From contig CANJPH010000019.1 in assembly GCA_947476145.1 (NCBI GenBank), forward strand, positions 1 to 41,502: a DNA stretch of 41,502 bases, in the 5' to 3' direction. Source of the stretch: Bacteroidota bacterium. GTDB taxonomy: Bacteria; Bacteroidota; Bacteroidia; Chitinophagales; Chitinophagaceae. This document shows, piece by piece, positions 1 through 8,993 of the stretch. A model generated the notes under the pieces. That model made no database searches and was not told where the DNA came from. It worked only from the letters and a program-made list of their open reading frames with translations. Each line of letters opens with the position of its first letter. Position 1 is the first letter of the stretch. The position numbers and the translations under genes are program-made.

Positions 1-330
1 CCTACCTCGGCTATTATTGGGGCAGGGTTAGGGAAGTCCGTGGCCTTAATTACGGACGGAAGATTTAGTGGCGGCACGCATGGATTTGTGGTTGGGCATA
101 TTACACCAGAAGCCTACAAAGGAGGATTGATTGGTGTGGTAGAAGATGGTGACATTATTGAATTGAATGTTCCTAAAAGAACCATGACCCTAAAAGTAGA
201 CGATGCAACCATTGCCAAACGAAGAGCAGCACAACCAGCACACGTTTTAAAAGTAACCAATGGGGTGTTGTTCAAATATGCAAGACAAGTAAAGGATGCA
301 AGTGAAGGATGCGTAACGGACGCTGATTAA
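1..330 (+). CDS. ilvD: Dihydroxy-acid dehydratase, C-terminal part (5' truncated by window)
   Basis: The reading frame is open from base 1, so only the last 109 residues are present. IlvD dehydrates 2,3-dihydroxy-3-methylvalerate and 2,3-dihydroxy-isovalerate to the 2-oxo acids in isoleucine and valine synthesis; it is a cytoplasmic Fe-S enzyme. The visible part has the family's C-terminal signature, [20 protein letters not shown], followed by PEA, a glycine-rich turn, a GD-I-I-L-V strand and the closing R-A-KY-V-DAS-G segment. The stop is 10 bp before ilvB, which suggests cotranscription. A GTG at base 40 lies inside the conserved core and is not the real start. The identification is firm from the motif and the ilvBNC neighbours. 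Confidence 0.96.
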   Translation, partial: PTSAIIGAGLGKSVALITDGRFSGGTHGFVVGHITPEAYKGGLIGVVEDGDIIELNVPKRTMTLKVDDATIAKRRAAQPAHVLKVTNGVLFKYARQVKDASEGCVTDAD

Positions 331-340
331 AAATGATATT

Positions 341-2038
341 ATGGAGCAAAAACAATTAACAGGATCACAAGCAGTACTAGAAGCATGTATTGCGGAAGGC
401 GTGGATACGATATTTGGATATCCAGGTGGCGCCATCATGCCCATTTATGATGCATTGTATGATTATAAAGAAAAATTAAATCATGTTTTGGTGCGTCATG
501 AGCAGGGTGGAATACACGCTGGTCAAGGCTATGCGCGTACTTCTGGTTTAGTCGGTGTCGTATTTGCAACCAGTGGACCAGGTGCCACAAATTTAGTGAC
601 AGGACTTGCGGATGCGATGATTGATAGTACACCACTAGTTTGTATCACCGGTCAAGTGTTTGCACATTTATTAGGAACGGATGCATTTCAGGAAACGGAT
701 GTCATTAATATTACCATGCCGGTTACCAAATGGAATTATCAAATAACTGATGCCGAAGAAATTCCTGCAGTATTGGCTAAAGCATTTTATTTAGCAAGAA
801 GCGGAAGACCAGGCCCTGTGTTAATTGATATCACTAAGAACGCACAACTACAAAATTTTAATTATCCTGGATATACGCCATGCAATCACATTAGATCATA
901 CAGACCAAAGCCAGTGATCAGAAAAGAATATATCGACGAAGCGGTTGCTTTAATTAACAATGCAAAAAAACCATTGGTCATTTTTGGTCAGGGTGTACTA
1001 TTAGGAAAAGCGGAAAATGAATTTAAAAAGTTTATTGAAAAGTCTGGTATGCCAGCAGCTTGGACCATTTTAGGTTTAAGCGCTTTGCCAACCGATCATC
1101 CTCAAAACGTGGGTATGTTGGGAATGCACGGCAACTATGGCCCCAATGTATTGACCAATGATTGCGATGTATTAATTGCAGTGGGTATGCGATTTGATGA
1201 TCGCGTAACGGGACGTTTAGATAAATACGCAAAGCAAGCAAAGATTATTCATTTGGATATTGATCCATCGGAGATAGATAAAAATGTGAAAGCAGATGTG
1301 GGTGTATGGGGAGATTGTAAAGAAACCTTACCATTGCTTACATTAGGTATAGAACAAAAAGACCGTAGCGAGTGGTTGGCGGTATTTGCAGATTATACTA
1401 AACAAGAATACGAACAATGTATTGAACCTGAAATGTTCCCAAGCAAAGAGGAGATGACCATGGCAGAAGTAATCCGCAATGTAAATGAAATTACAAAAGG
1501 CAATGCTGTTATGGTAACCGATGTAGGACAACATCAAATGGTTACTTGCCGTTATGCAAAATTTAATCAATCCAGAAGCAATGTAACTTCTGGAGGCCTA
1601 GGTACCATGGGCTTTGCATTGCCTGCAGCGATAGGTGCAAAGTTTGGCGCGCAGGATAGAGAAGTAATTGCGGTGATTGGGGATGGTGGTTTTCAAATGA
1701 CTTTACAAGAGTTAGGTACCATCATGCAAACGGGTGTGGCTGTAAAAATTATCATATTAAATAATCAGTTTTTAGGCATGGTGCGTCAGTGGCAGGAATT
1801 ATTTAATGACAAGCGATACTCTTTTGTGGACATTGAAAGTCCTAATTATGTAATGCTTGCAAAATCATATGGTATTGAAGGCGCGAAAGTAGAACACAGA
1901 AAAGATTTAGTGGACGCAGTGAAAACTATGCTCGCCCACAAAGGATCTTATTTATTGGAAGTAATGGTAGGAAAAGAAAACAATGTATTTCCTATGGTAC
2001 CACAGGGTTGTAGCGTGAGTGAGATTCGTCTCAAATAA
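341..2038 (+). CDS. ilvB: Acetolactate synthase large (catalytic) subunit
   Basis: Catalytic subunit of acetohydroxyacid synthase, the ThDP- and FAD-dependent first common step of branched-chain amino-acid synthesis (2 pyruvate to acetolactate, or pyruvate plus 2-oxobutyrate to acetohydroxybutyrate). The 565-residue protein has the three expected domains. The N-terminal ThDP domain has GYPGGAIMPIYDAL and the catalytic glutamate E54 in RHEQGG; a central FAD-type domain follows (about 190-330); the C-terminal ThDP-binding domain has GDGG at 447-450 followed by the NNQFLGMVRQWQELF segment. Length is normal for the family. It lies 10 bp after ilvD and 25 bp before the regulatory subunit gene, so it is most likely in the same operon. 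Confidence 0.97.
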   Translation: MEQKQLTGSQAVLEACIAEGVDTIFGYPGGAIMPIYDALYDYKEKLNHVLVRHEQGGIHAGQGYARTSGLVGVVFATSGPGATNLVTGLADAMIDSTPLVCITGQVFAHLLGTDAFQETDVINITMPVTKWNYQITDAEEIPAVLAKAFYLARSGRPGPVLIDITKNAQLQNFNYPGYTPCNHIRSYRPKPVIRKEYIDEAVALINNAKKPLVIFGQGVLLGKAENEFKKFIEKSGMPAAWTILGLSALPTDHPQNVGMLGMHGNYGPNVLTNDCDVLIAVGMRFDDRVTGRLDKYAKQAKIIHLDIDPSEIDKNVKADVGVWGDCKETLPLLTLGIEQKDRSEWLAVFADYTKQEYEQCIEPEMFPSKEEMTMAEVIRNVNEITKGNAVMVTDVGQHQMVTCRYAKFNQSRSNVTSGGLGTMGFALPAAIGAKFGAQDREVIAVIGDGGFQMTLQELGTIMQTGVAVKIIILNNQFLGMVRQWQELFNDKRYSFVDIESPNYVMLAKSYGIEGAKVEHRKDLVDAVKTMLAHKGSYLLEVMVGKENNVFPMVPQGCSVSEIRLK

Positions 2039-2063
2039 AATAAGATGATTAAAAAATTGAATT

Positions 2064-2666
2064 ATGGAAATTAAAAACGAAAAACAAGAATACACAATTA
2101 CGGTGTATACCGAAAACCAAGTGGGTTTGTTAAATCGTATTGCCATTATTTTTTCACGTAGAAAAATAAATGTGGAAAGTTTAAACACTTCTCCTTCCGA
2201 AGTACAGGGCATACACCGCTTTACCATCGTAGTAATGGAGTCGCGTGATGTGGTGTTAAAAGTGGTACGTCAAATTGAAAAACAAGTAGAGGTTTTGAAA
2301 GCTTACTTTAATACCAACGACGAAATTGTGTGGCAGGAGTTGGCTTTGTATAAAGTATTGAGCGACGAGATTACCGAGAAAGTAAAAGTGGAAAGGCTAT
2401 TAAGAGAATTTGGTGCAAGAGCAGTTGCCATTAGAAAAGACTTTATTGTATTTGAAACCACAGGACATAGAGAAGAAACCAATAAATTAATGGAAGCTTT
2501 AGCGCCATTTGGATTGGTAGAGTTTGTAAGAAGCGCAAGGGTAGCGATTATTAAGGAAAGCGCCGGTTTTCATGAAAAGTTAAAAGACTTTGAAAAACGT
2601 GAGCCCGGAGAGGAAGTAATAGAGAATGAATATCTGGGGAAAAGAGAAGCAGTGTTTACCATGTAA
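2064..2666 (+). CDS. ilvN: Acetolactate synthase small (regulatory) subunit
   Basis: Regulatory subunit that activates IlvB and normally confers valine feedback inhibition. The 200-residue protein begins with an ACT domain (residues about 9-80: TITVYTENQVGLLNRIAIIF, then the NVESLN and R-TIVV strands). A C-terminal acetolactate-synthase small-subunit domain follows (about 85-170), including the LLREFGARAVAIRKDFIVFETTG region. The last ~30 residues are charged and less conserved. Gene order and the short 25-bp gap after ilvB support a paired enzyme. It is longer than the roughly 160-residue enterobacterial IlvH, because of the C-terminal tail. Confidence 0.95.
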   Translation: MEIKNEKQEYTITVYTENQVGLLNRIAIIFSRRKINVESLNTSPSEVQGIHRFTIVVMESRDVVLKVVRQIEKQVEVLKAYFNTNDEIVWQELALYKVLSDEITEKVKVERLLREFGARAVAIRKDFIVFETTGHREETNKLMEALAPFGLVEFVRSARVAIIKESAGFHEKLKDFEKREPGEEVIENEYLGKREAVFTM

Positions 2667-2769
2667 AAACTGGTCGTTAAAGCGGCACAACATTAAAAGA
2701 CGAATCTTTATAAATAGTATTAGAAACTAAGAAAACAAAATTTTTAAATCTTAATTAAAAAAAAGTAAA

Positions 2770-3825
2770 ATGGCAAAGTTAAATTTCGGAGGTACCGAAG
2801 AAAATGTAGTAACACGTGAGGAGTTCCCATTGGCAAAAGCACAGGAAGTATTAAAAAATGAAGTGGTAGCCGTTATTGGTTATGGTGTACAAGGACCGGG
2901 TCAAGCATTGAACCAAAAAGAAAATGGCATTAATGTAATTGTAGGGCAAAGAAAAAATTCAAAATCTTGGGATAAAGCGGTAGCCGATGGATTTGTACCA
3001 GGTACTACTTTATTTGAAATAGAAGAAGCATTAGAAAAAGGAACTATTATATGTTATTTATTAAGTGACGCAGCGCAAATTGCAATGTGGCCAACCGTTA
3101 AAAAACATTTAACACCAGGTAAGGCATTGTACTTCTCTCATGGATTTGGTATTACTTATAAAGAGCAAACAGGAATCATTCCTCCAGCCGATGTGGATGT
3201 AATTTTAGTAGCACCAAAAGGTTCAGGTACCTCTTTAAGAAGAATGTTCTTACAAGGACGTGGCTTGAACAGTAGCTTTGCTATCTTCCAAGACGCAACA
3301 GGAAAAGCACATGACAGAGTCATTGCATTAGGTATTGCAGTGGGTTCTGGTTACTTATTTGAAACCAATTTCAAAAAAGAAGTATACTCGGACTTAACAG
3401 GAGAGCGTGGTACTTTAATGGGGGCCATTCAAGGTATTTTTGCTGCACAATATGAAGTGTTGCGTAAAAATGGTCATTCTCCTTCTGAATCATTCAATGA
3501 AACAGTGGAAGAGTTAACACAATCTTTAATGCCATTAGTAGCTGAGAACGGTATGGACTGGATGTATGCCAACTGTTCAACTACTGCACAACGTGGTGCG
3601 TTGGATTGGTGGAAAAAATTCCGTGACGCCACTTTACCAGTATTTTCTGATTTATATAATAGTGTAGCAACCGGAGTTGAGTCGGCAAGATCCATTGATT
3701 TAAATAGCAAGGACGACTACCGTGAAAAATTAGAAGTAGAATTAGCGGAGTTACACAATAGTGAAATGTGGCAAGCAGGTAAAACAGTAAGAAGCTTGCG
3801 TCCAGAGAACCAGCCTGGTAAATAA
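2770..3825 (+). CDS. ilvC: Ketol-acid reductoisomerase
   Basis: Converts acetolactate or acetohydroxybutyrate to the dihydroxy acid using NAD(P)H and Mg2+. The 351-residue protein is the short (class I) size. A Rossmann motif, GYGVQGPGQALN, lies near residue 37, followed by a cofactor loop with QRKNSKSW. SHGFG carries the active-site histidine. D208 and E212 in SDLTGERGTLMG are the expected metal ligands, and further glutamates lie in the C-terminal knotted domain (FNETVEELTQSL). The QGPGQALN wording differs from the commoner bacterial QGHAHALN and is nearer to the fungal type. A 103-bp gap separates it from ilvN; I find no clear TAnnTTTG promoter box there. ilvA follows after 7 bp. Confidence 0.95.
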   Translation: MAKLNFGGTEENVVTREEFPLAKAQEVLKNEVVAVIGYGVQGPGQALNQKENGINVIVGQRKNSKSWDKAVADGFVPGTTLFEIEEALEKGTIICYLLSDAAQIAMWPTVKKHLTPGKALYFSHGFGITYKEQTGIIPPADVDVILVAPKGSGTSLRRMFLQGRGLNSSFAIFQDATGKAHDRVIALGIAVGSGYLFETNFKKEVYSDLTGERGTLMGAIQGIFAAQYEVLRKNGHSPSESFNETVEELTQSLMPLVAENGMDWMYANCSTTAQRGALDWWKKFRDATLPVFSDLYNSVATGVESARSIDLNSKDDYREKLEVELAELHNSEMWQAGKTVRSLRPENQPGK

Positions 3826-3832
3826 TTAAGAC

Positions 3833-5131
3833 ATGAGTGATGATCAATTAGTTAGTAAGCCTGCACTTGATATTGAAGGAGCGGCCATTAGATTAAAGCC
3901 GGTGGTTACCCATACCCCGCTTCAGTATAATGCCAATTTATCCCGAAAGTATCAGTGCAGGGTTTATTTAAAAAGAGAGGATTTGCAAATTGTACGTTCT
4001 TATAAATTAAGAGGTGCATACAATATGATGAGTCAGTTGACGCCCGATCAATTGGCAAAGGGCGTGGTATGTGCAAGTGCAGGCAATCATGCACAAGGTT
4101 TTGCGTATAGTTGTAAAAAATTAAATGTGAAAGGGGTGGTGTTTATGCCTATTCCTTCGCCACAACAAAAAGTAAGTCAAACAAAAATGTTTGGTGAGCA
4201 TTTTGTGGAAGAAAAACTAGTAGGAGATACTTTTGATGATACTGCAAAAGCAGCTAAAGAATATACCATCGCAAATGGGATGACTTTTATTCCTCCTTTT
4301 GATCATCCCTTTATTATGGCGGGTCAAGGAACAGTAGGCGTAGAAATTTTAAACGATTATAATGAATTGAGAAGTGAATTAGGAAGTGATTTAAGAGACA
4401 CCCCTATTGATTATATTTTCGTTCCAGTTGGTGGTGGAGGATTAAGTGCTGGTGTTGGGTATTATTTTAAACAACATTCACCTACTACAAAAGTGGTGGG
4501 CTTGGAACCTGAGGGGGCGCCTAGTATGCTCACTGCACTAAAGGAAGGGCATCCGGTAGAATTAGAACAGATAGATAATTTTGTAGATGGTGCGGCAGTT
4601 AAACGTGTTGGAGACCACACTTTTGCCATTTGCAAGGATGTCATAGATGATATGCATTTAGTACCAGAAGGGAAAATTTGTTCCACTATTTTACAAATGT
4701 ATAACGAGGAAGCCATTGTGGTAGAGCCAGCTGGCGCAATGAGTATTGCAGTGTTAGATGATTATGTGGATCAGATAAAAGGAAAGACCATTGTATGTAT
4801 TGTGAGTGGCAGCAATAATGATATTGCTCGTATGCAAGAGATTAAAGAAAGATCTCTGATATATGAAGGATTAAAACACTATTTTTTAATTAGATTCGCA
4901 CAAAGACCAGGCGCACTTAAAGATTTTGTAAATAAAGTATTGGGTCCAGAGGATGACATTACTCGATTTGAATATATACAAAAGCATAATAAGGAAGCGG
5001 GTCCAGCGTTGGTGGGATTAGAATTAAAATCAAATAAAGATTATGAAGTACTTATTGAAAACATGAAGTGCTATCATATTAATTACAACGAAATAAATAA
5101 AAACGATAATATATACGGCTATTTAGTATAG
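3833..5131 (+). CDS. ilvA: Threonine ammonia-lyase (threonine dehydratase), single C-terminal ACT-like domain
   Basis: PLP enzyme that deaminates threonine to 2-oxobutyrate, linking the threonine genes downstream to the isoleucine genes upstream. The PLP lysine is K58 in SYKLRGA. ASAGNHAQG binds the substrate carboxylate, and PVGGGGLSAG is the phosphate-binding glycine loop. Residues from about 345 to the end (HYFLIRFAQRPGAL onward) form one ACT-like regulatory domain. The 432-residue size therefore fits the shorter IlvA form rather than the roughly 510-residue E. coli enzyme with two such domains. It lies 7 bp after ilvC, so translation is probably linked. Feedback control by isoleucine is likely but inferred. 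Confidence 0.95.
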   Translation: MSDDQLVSKPALDIEGAAIRLKPVVTHTPLQYNANLSRKYQCRVYLKREDLQIVRSYKLRGAYNMMSQLTPDQLAKGVVCASAGNHAQGFAYSCKKLNVKGVVFMPIPSPQQKVSQTKMFGEHFVEEKLVGDTFDDTAKAAKEYTIANGMTFIPPFDHPFIMAGQGTVGVEILNDYNELRSELGSDLRDTPIDYIFVPVGGGGLSAGVGYYFKQHSPTTKVVGLEPEGAPSMLTALKEGHPVELEQIDNFVDGAAVKRVGDHTFAICKDVIDDMHLVPEGKICSTILQMYNEEAIVVEPAGAMSIAVLDDYVDQIKGKTIVCIVSGSNNDIARMQEIKERSLIYEGLKHYFLIRFAQRPGALKDFVNKVLGPEDDITRFEYIQKHNKEAGPALVGLELKSNKDYEVLIENMKCYHINYNEINKNDNIYGYLV

Positions 5132-5186
5132 TCGTCGGGTAAAAATTGTGGAGCTCCTTAATTAAGCCCCGCTAAAATAAAAGGTT

Positions 5187-7658
5187 ATGCAAGTTTTAAA
5201 ATTTGGAGGAAGTTCGGTAGGAAGTGCGGAAGCTATATTACAAGTTGTGGCAATTGTAAGTGAATCTATTAAAAAAGAACCTACGATTGTAGTGGTATCT
5301 GCGATGAGTGGAGTGACCGATCAATTATTAATGTTGGCACAAAGTGCATCACAAGGAAACGAAGCCTATAAAACCATTATTCAAAATATTGAGCAAAAAC
5401 ATTTGGATGCAGTACGCGCTTTGTTACCCATACAAGCGCAGTCGGCAACCTTAAGTTTGGTAAAGCAAAGCATCAACGAATTAGAATCCAATTGTGAAGG
5501 ACTTTTCATGTTAAAAGAATTGTCTAACAGAATGCAGGATCGAATTGTAAGTTTTGGTGAAATATTATCTTCAAAAATAATAGCGGCGACTTTCTCTTCT
5601 AAAGGCATCCACCAACAATGGGTGGATGCAAGATTGTTAATAAAGACCAATGCTAATTATCTAAATGCGGTTGTTGATAAGGACCTAACGACTAAAACCA
5701 TTCAAAGCTATTTTGCAGATCCTGCAAATAACAAGTTTGATTTATACATGGCACCGGGCTTTATCGCATCCGATGCCGAAGGCAATACCACTACAATAGG
5801 AAGAGGCGGCTCGGATTATACTGGTGCTATTTTTGCAGCAGCGGTAAAAGCTTCTGCTTTAGAAATATGGACGGACGTGAGTGGTATGATGACAGCGGAT
5901 CCAAGAATTGTTCATAATGCCAAAGAAATTCCACAAATTTCCTATCAGGAAGCGATGGAGTTATCGCATTTTGGCGCCAAGGTAATTTATCCGCCTACTA
6001 TTCAACCGGTGATGCATCAAAATATTCCTGTTTGGATTAAGAATACTTTTGAGCCCAATCATCCGGGTACCATTATTAAAAATGAATCACCAGCAGATAC
6101 CAATTTTATCAGAGGAATTTCTTCGATAAATGATATTTGCTTGTTAAGCTTGGAAGGAAGCGGAATGGTGGGTATCCCAGGATTTTCTAAAAGACTATTT
6201 GAGGCATTAGCCAAAAAGAAAATTAATATTATATTAATTACACAAAGTTCTTCGGAACACTCTATATGTGTGGGCATCAATGCCAATGATGCATACCAGG
6301 CCAAGATGGCTGTGGATGCGGAGTTTGAACAAGAAATAAACACTCAAAAAGTAGAGCCACTCATAGTAGAAAAAGAAGTTGCGATTATAGCATTGGTGGG
6401 TGAGCAAATGAAAAATCATCCTGGTGTAAGTGGTAAAATGTTTGGCGTGTTAGGGCGTAATGGTATTAATGTAAGAGCCATTGCACAAGGGTCTTCCGAA
6501 AAAAATATTACTGCGGTGATTGCTACTACGGATGTGAAAAAAGCAATTAACGTATTACACGAAGAGTTTTTTGAAACTTCTTATAAGCAAGTAAACGTTT
6601 ATGTAGCAGGTGCGGGTAACGTGGGAGGAAAATTAATTGATCAAATTAATAAGCAGGTCGCTTATTTGAAAAAATCCTTGCGCTTGCAAATTAATATAGT
6701 AGGTATTGCCAATAGTAAAAGACAATTAATTAATATAGAAGGCCTTGATTTAACCAATTGGAAAGAACAATTAGCGGCGGCTCCAACAGGCACAACGGCT
6801 GAGTATGTTGCAGCCATCACCGACAATAATTTGCGCAATTCTATTTTTGTAGACGTTACTGCGCATGAAACGGTTGCGAATGTATATACGCAATTATTAG
6901 AGAAAGCGGTATCGGTGGTAGCGTGTAATAAAATTGCATGTTCTTCACCTTATGAAAATTATGCAAAGTTAAAAAGTTTGGCCCGTGAGTTTAATGCATC
7001 TTTTTTATTTGAAACCAATGTAGGAGCGAGTTTACCCATTATAGGCACATTGAACGATTTAATCCGCAGTGGAGATAATATCCATAAAATAGAAGCGGTA
7101 TTATCGGGTACCTTAAATTTTGTATTTAATAATTATGCGGGTGGTACCGATGGAAAAACTTTTTCTGCTGTGGTAAGACAAGCACAGTTAGAAGGTTATA
7201 CGGAGCCAGATCCAAGATTGGATTTAGGGGGTACGGATGTAATGCGCAAAATAATGATACTCGCGCGCGAAGCAGGCACCAAATTAGAGATGACCGATAT
7301 AGTGAATGAAACCTTCTTGCCAGCAAGTTGTTTTAAAGGAAGCGTAGAAGATTTTTATGCAGAAATGGAAAAACAAGAAGCACACTTTAAGAAATTATAT
7401 GACGCAGCAGCAGCAGAAGGTTGTAAATTAAAGTTTGTAGCCAAGTTTGAAAGTAATGATGCATCCGGTGCAAAAGTAGGATTGCAACATATTCAACCTA
7501 GCTCGGACTTTTATCATTTATATGGAAAAGATAATTTAGTGTTATTTTATAGTATGCGTTACCCTGAATTGCCTTTGGTGATTAAGGGAGCGGGCGCAGG
7601 AGCCGATGTAACCGCATCGGGGGTGTTTGCAGATATAATAAGAGCAGCCAGAGTTTAA
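5187..7658 (+). CDS. thrA: Bifunctional aspartokinase / homoserine dehydrogenase
   Basis: Carries two steps of the aspartate pathway in one 823-residue polypeptide: phosphorylation of aspartate and NAD(P)H reduction of aspartate semialdehyde to homoserine. The kinase domain opens with KFGGSSVG (5-12) and includes TTIGRGGSDYT and the WTDVSGMMTADPR motif. A tandem ACT regulatory region spans about 310-465. The dehydrogenase begins at GAGNVGG (475-481) and contains LSGTLNF and EGYTEPDPRLDLGG. Length matches E. coli ThrA (820). A separate aspartate-semialdehyde dehydrogenase is not in the window. The 55-bp gap after ilvA and the 10-bp gap before thrB suggest a continuing operon. Feedback inhibition by threonine is expected from the family. 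Confidence 0.97.
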   Translation: MQVLKFGGSSVGSAEAILQVVAIVSESIKKEPTIVVVSAMSGVTDQLLMLAQSASQGNEAYKTIIQNIEQKHLDAVRALLPIQAQSATLSLVKQSINELESNCEGLFMLKELSNRMQDRIVSFGEILSSKIIAATFSSKGIHQQWVDARLLIKTNANYLNAVVDKDLTTKTIQSYFADPANNKFDLYMAPGFIASDAEGNTTTIGRGGSDYTGAIFAAAVKASALEIWTDVSGMMTADPRIVHNAKEIPQISYQEAMELSHFGAKVIYPPTIQPVMHQNIPVWIKNTFEPNHPGTIIKNESPADTNFIRGISSINDICLLSLEGSGMVGIPGFSKRLFEALAKKKINIILITQSSSEHSICVGINANDAYQAKMAVDAEFEQEINTQKVEPLIVEKEVAIIALVGEQMKNHPGVSGKMFGVLGRNGINVRAIAQGSSEKNITAVIATTDVKKAINVLHEEFFETSYKQVNVYVAGAGNVGGKLIDQINKQVAYLKKSLRLQINIVGIANSKRQLINIEGLDLTNWKEQLAAAPTGTTAEYVAAITDNNLRNSIFVDVTAHETVANVYTQLLEKAVSVVACNKIACSSPYENYAKLKSLAREFNASFLFETNVGASLPIIGTLNDLIRSGDNIHKIEAVLSGTLNFVFNNYAGGTDGKTFSAVVRQAQLEGYTEPDPRLDLGGTDVMRKIMILAREAGTKLEMTDIVNETFLPASCFKGSVEDFYAEMEKQEAHFKKLYDAAAAEGCKLKFVAKFESNDASGAKVGLQHIQPSSDFYHLYGKDNLVLFYSMRYPELPLVIKGAGAGADVTASGVFADIIRAARV

Positions 7659-7668
7659 ATAAATAATT

Positions 7669-8688
7669 ATGGTTCCTATCAATCAATGGATAAAAATAAA
7701 AGCCCCTGCTACCGTAGCCAATATGGTATGCGGGTTTGATATTTTAGGCTTTGCGGTGAACAATCCATATGATGAAATGGAAATGCGTTTGGTTACGCGT
7801 GCTGCGCATCAAGCGGCCATTACTATTATTAATACGGATGATTTTAATTTACCGACCGATCCGGAAAAGAATGTAGCGGGTGCTGCACTCATTGCATTCA
7901 TAGAGGAGTATACAGCAAATAGTATTATTGAAAAGTCTTTAGGAACTGAAAGTAAACTTATTGATTTCTCGAAAATCGGCTTTGAGGTAAAAATAAATAA
8001 ACTAATAAAACCCGGTAGTGGTGTAGGTTCCAGTGCTGCTAGTAGTGCAGGTGCGGTGGTAGGCGCTAATTATTTAATAGGCAATCCCTTTTCAAAAGAC
8101 GACTTAGTGCGTTTTGCGATGAATGGAGAGAAAGTAGCTTCTGGTGTAAAGCATGCCGATAATATTGCACCCTGTATTCATGGAGGCGTAACCTTGGTTC
8201 GTTCTATTTTTCCTTTAGAAATTGTTGCCCTTCCTTCTCCCACTTTATTTGTAACCATTGTGCATCCACAAATTGAAGTGCGCACGGCAGATGCAAGAAG
8301 TATTTTAAAACAAAATGTACAATTGAAAGATGCCATTAAACAATGGGGTAATATTGCGGGACTGGTTGCCGGACTTATGAAAGGGGATTATGATTTAATA
8401 GGACGTAGTTTAGAGGATGTGATTATTGAGCCTGTTCGTTCTATTTTAATACCTGGTTTTGATGAATTGAAAAAGGCATGTAAGGCTGCGGGTGCTTTGG
8501 GTGGTGGTATTTCAGGCTCAGGACCATCCATCTTTTTTTTAAGTAAGGAAAGAGATACAGCATTGGCAGTAGAACAGGAGATGAAGAAATTATATGAAGG
8601 CTTGGCTTTGGCGCATCATACTTATGTGACTACGATTAATCAAAAAGGGGTGGAGATAGAGGGGCAGGGGAAATTTAGTGCAAAATAA
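7669..8688 (+). CDS. thrB: Homoserine kinase (GHMP family)
   Basis: Phosphorylates homoserine to O-phosphohomoserine, the substrate of ThrC. The 339-residue cytoplasmic protein has the GHMP layout. An N-terminal strand, KIKAPATVANMVCGFDILGFAV, is followed by the ATP loop PGSGVGSSAASSAGAVVGAN near residue 114 and the C-terminal motif GGGISGSGPSIFF. It sits 10 bp after thrA and is followed by a 305-bp gap before thrC, so this may be the last gene of the promoter-proximal transcript. Confidence 0.95.
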   Translation: MVPINQWIKIKAPATVANMVCGFDILGFAVNNPYDEMEMRLVTRAAHQAAITIINTDDFNLPTDPEKNVAGAALIAFIEEYTANSIIEKSLGTESKLIDFSKIGFEVKINKLIKPGSGVGSSAASSAGAVVGANYLIGNPFSKDDLVRFAMNGEKVASGVKHADNIAPCIHGGVTLVRSIFPLEIVALPSPTLFVTIVHPQIEVRTADARSILKQNVQLKDAIKQWGNIAGLVAGLMKGDYDLIGRSLEDVIIEPVRSILIPGFDELKKACKAAGALGGGISGSGPSIFFLSKERDTALAVEQEMKKLYEGLALAHHTYVTTINQKGVEIEGQGKFSAK

Positions 8689-8993
8689 ATATATCTAAAT
8701 TTTCATAAGTGTAGCGTTGGATTTGTCTTTTTAAGTATGTAAAAAACAAAAATTTGGGTTTGATTTTTAAGTCAAATGATAAACGCTGAAACTCAATGAT
8801 AGCAAGCATCATATTTTCTAAGATTTGATCTATAAATCAAATCAGAAAAAAGAAATAATACTAGCTTAAAAATTAACAAATGTTAATTTAAAATAGAAGA
8901 AACAAGTTAAAATTAAAAAATTAAAGGTTTATATGAAAATAGAGGATAAGTTAAAAGTTAATAGCGTACGAATTGAAATCAAAATAATTAGAG
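8689..8993 (+). promoter_or_regulatory. 305-bp thrB-thrC gap with twin inverted repeats
   Basis: No convincing gene lies here. Two inverted repeats share the geometry TTTGA-N8-TCAAA: 8759-8763/8772-8776 and 8824-8828/8837-8841. The second extends to 8-bp arms, GATTTGAT and ATCAAATC, at 8822-8843. They are 65 bp apart. A third near-perfect palindrome, AATTAACA-AA-TGTTAATT, lies at 8871-8888. None is followed by a T-run, so they look more like protein-binding sites than terminators. No exact TAnnTTTG box was found. The position suggests separate control of thrC; that is inference. Confidence 0.4.
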
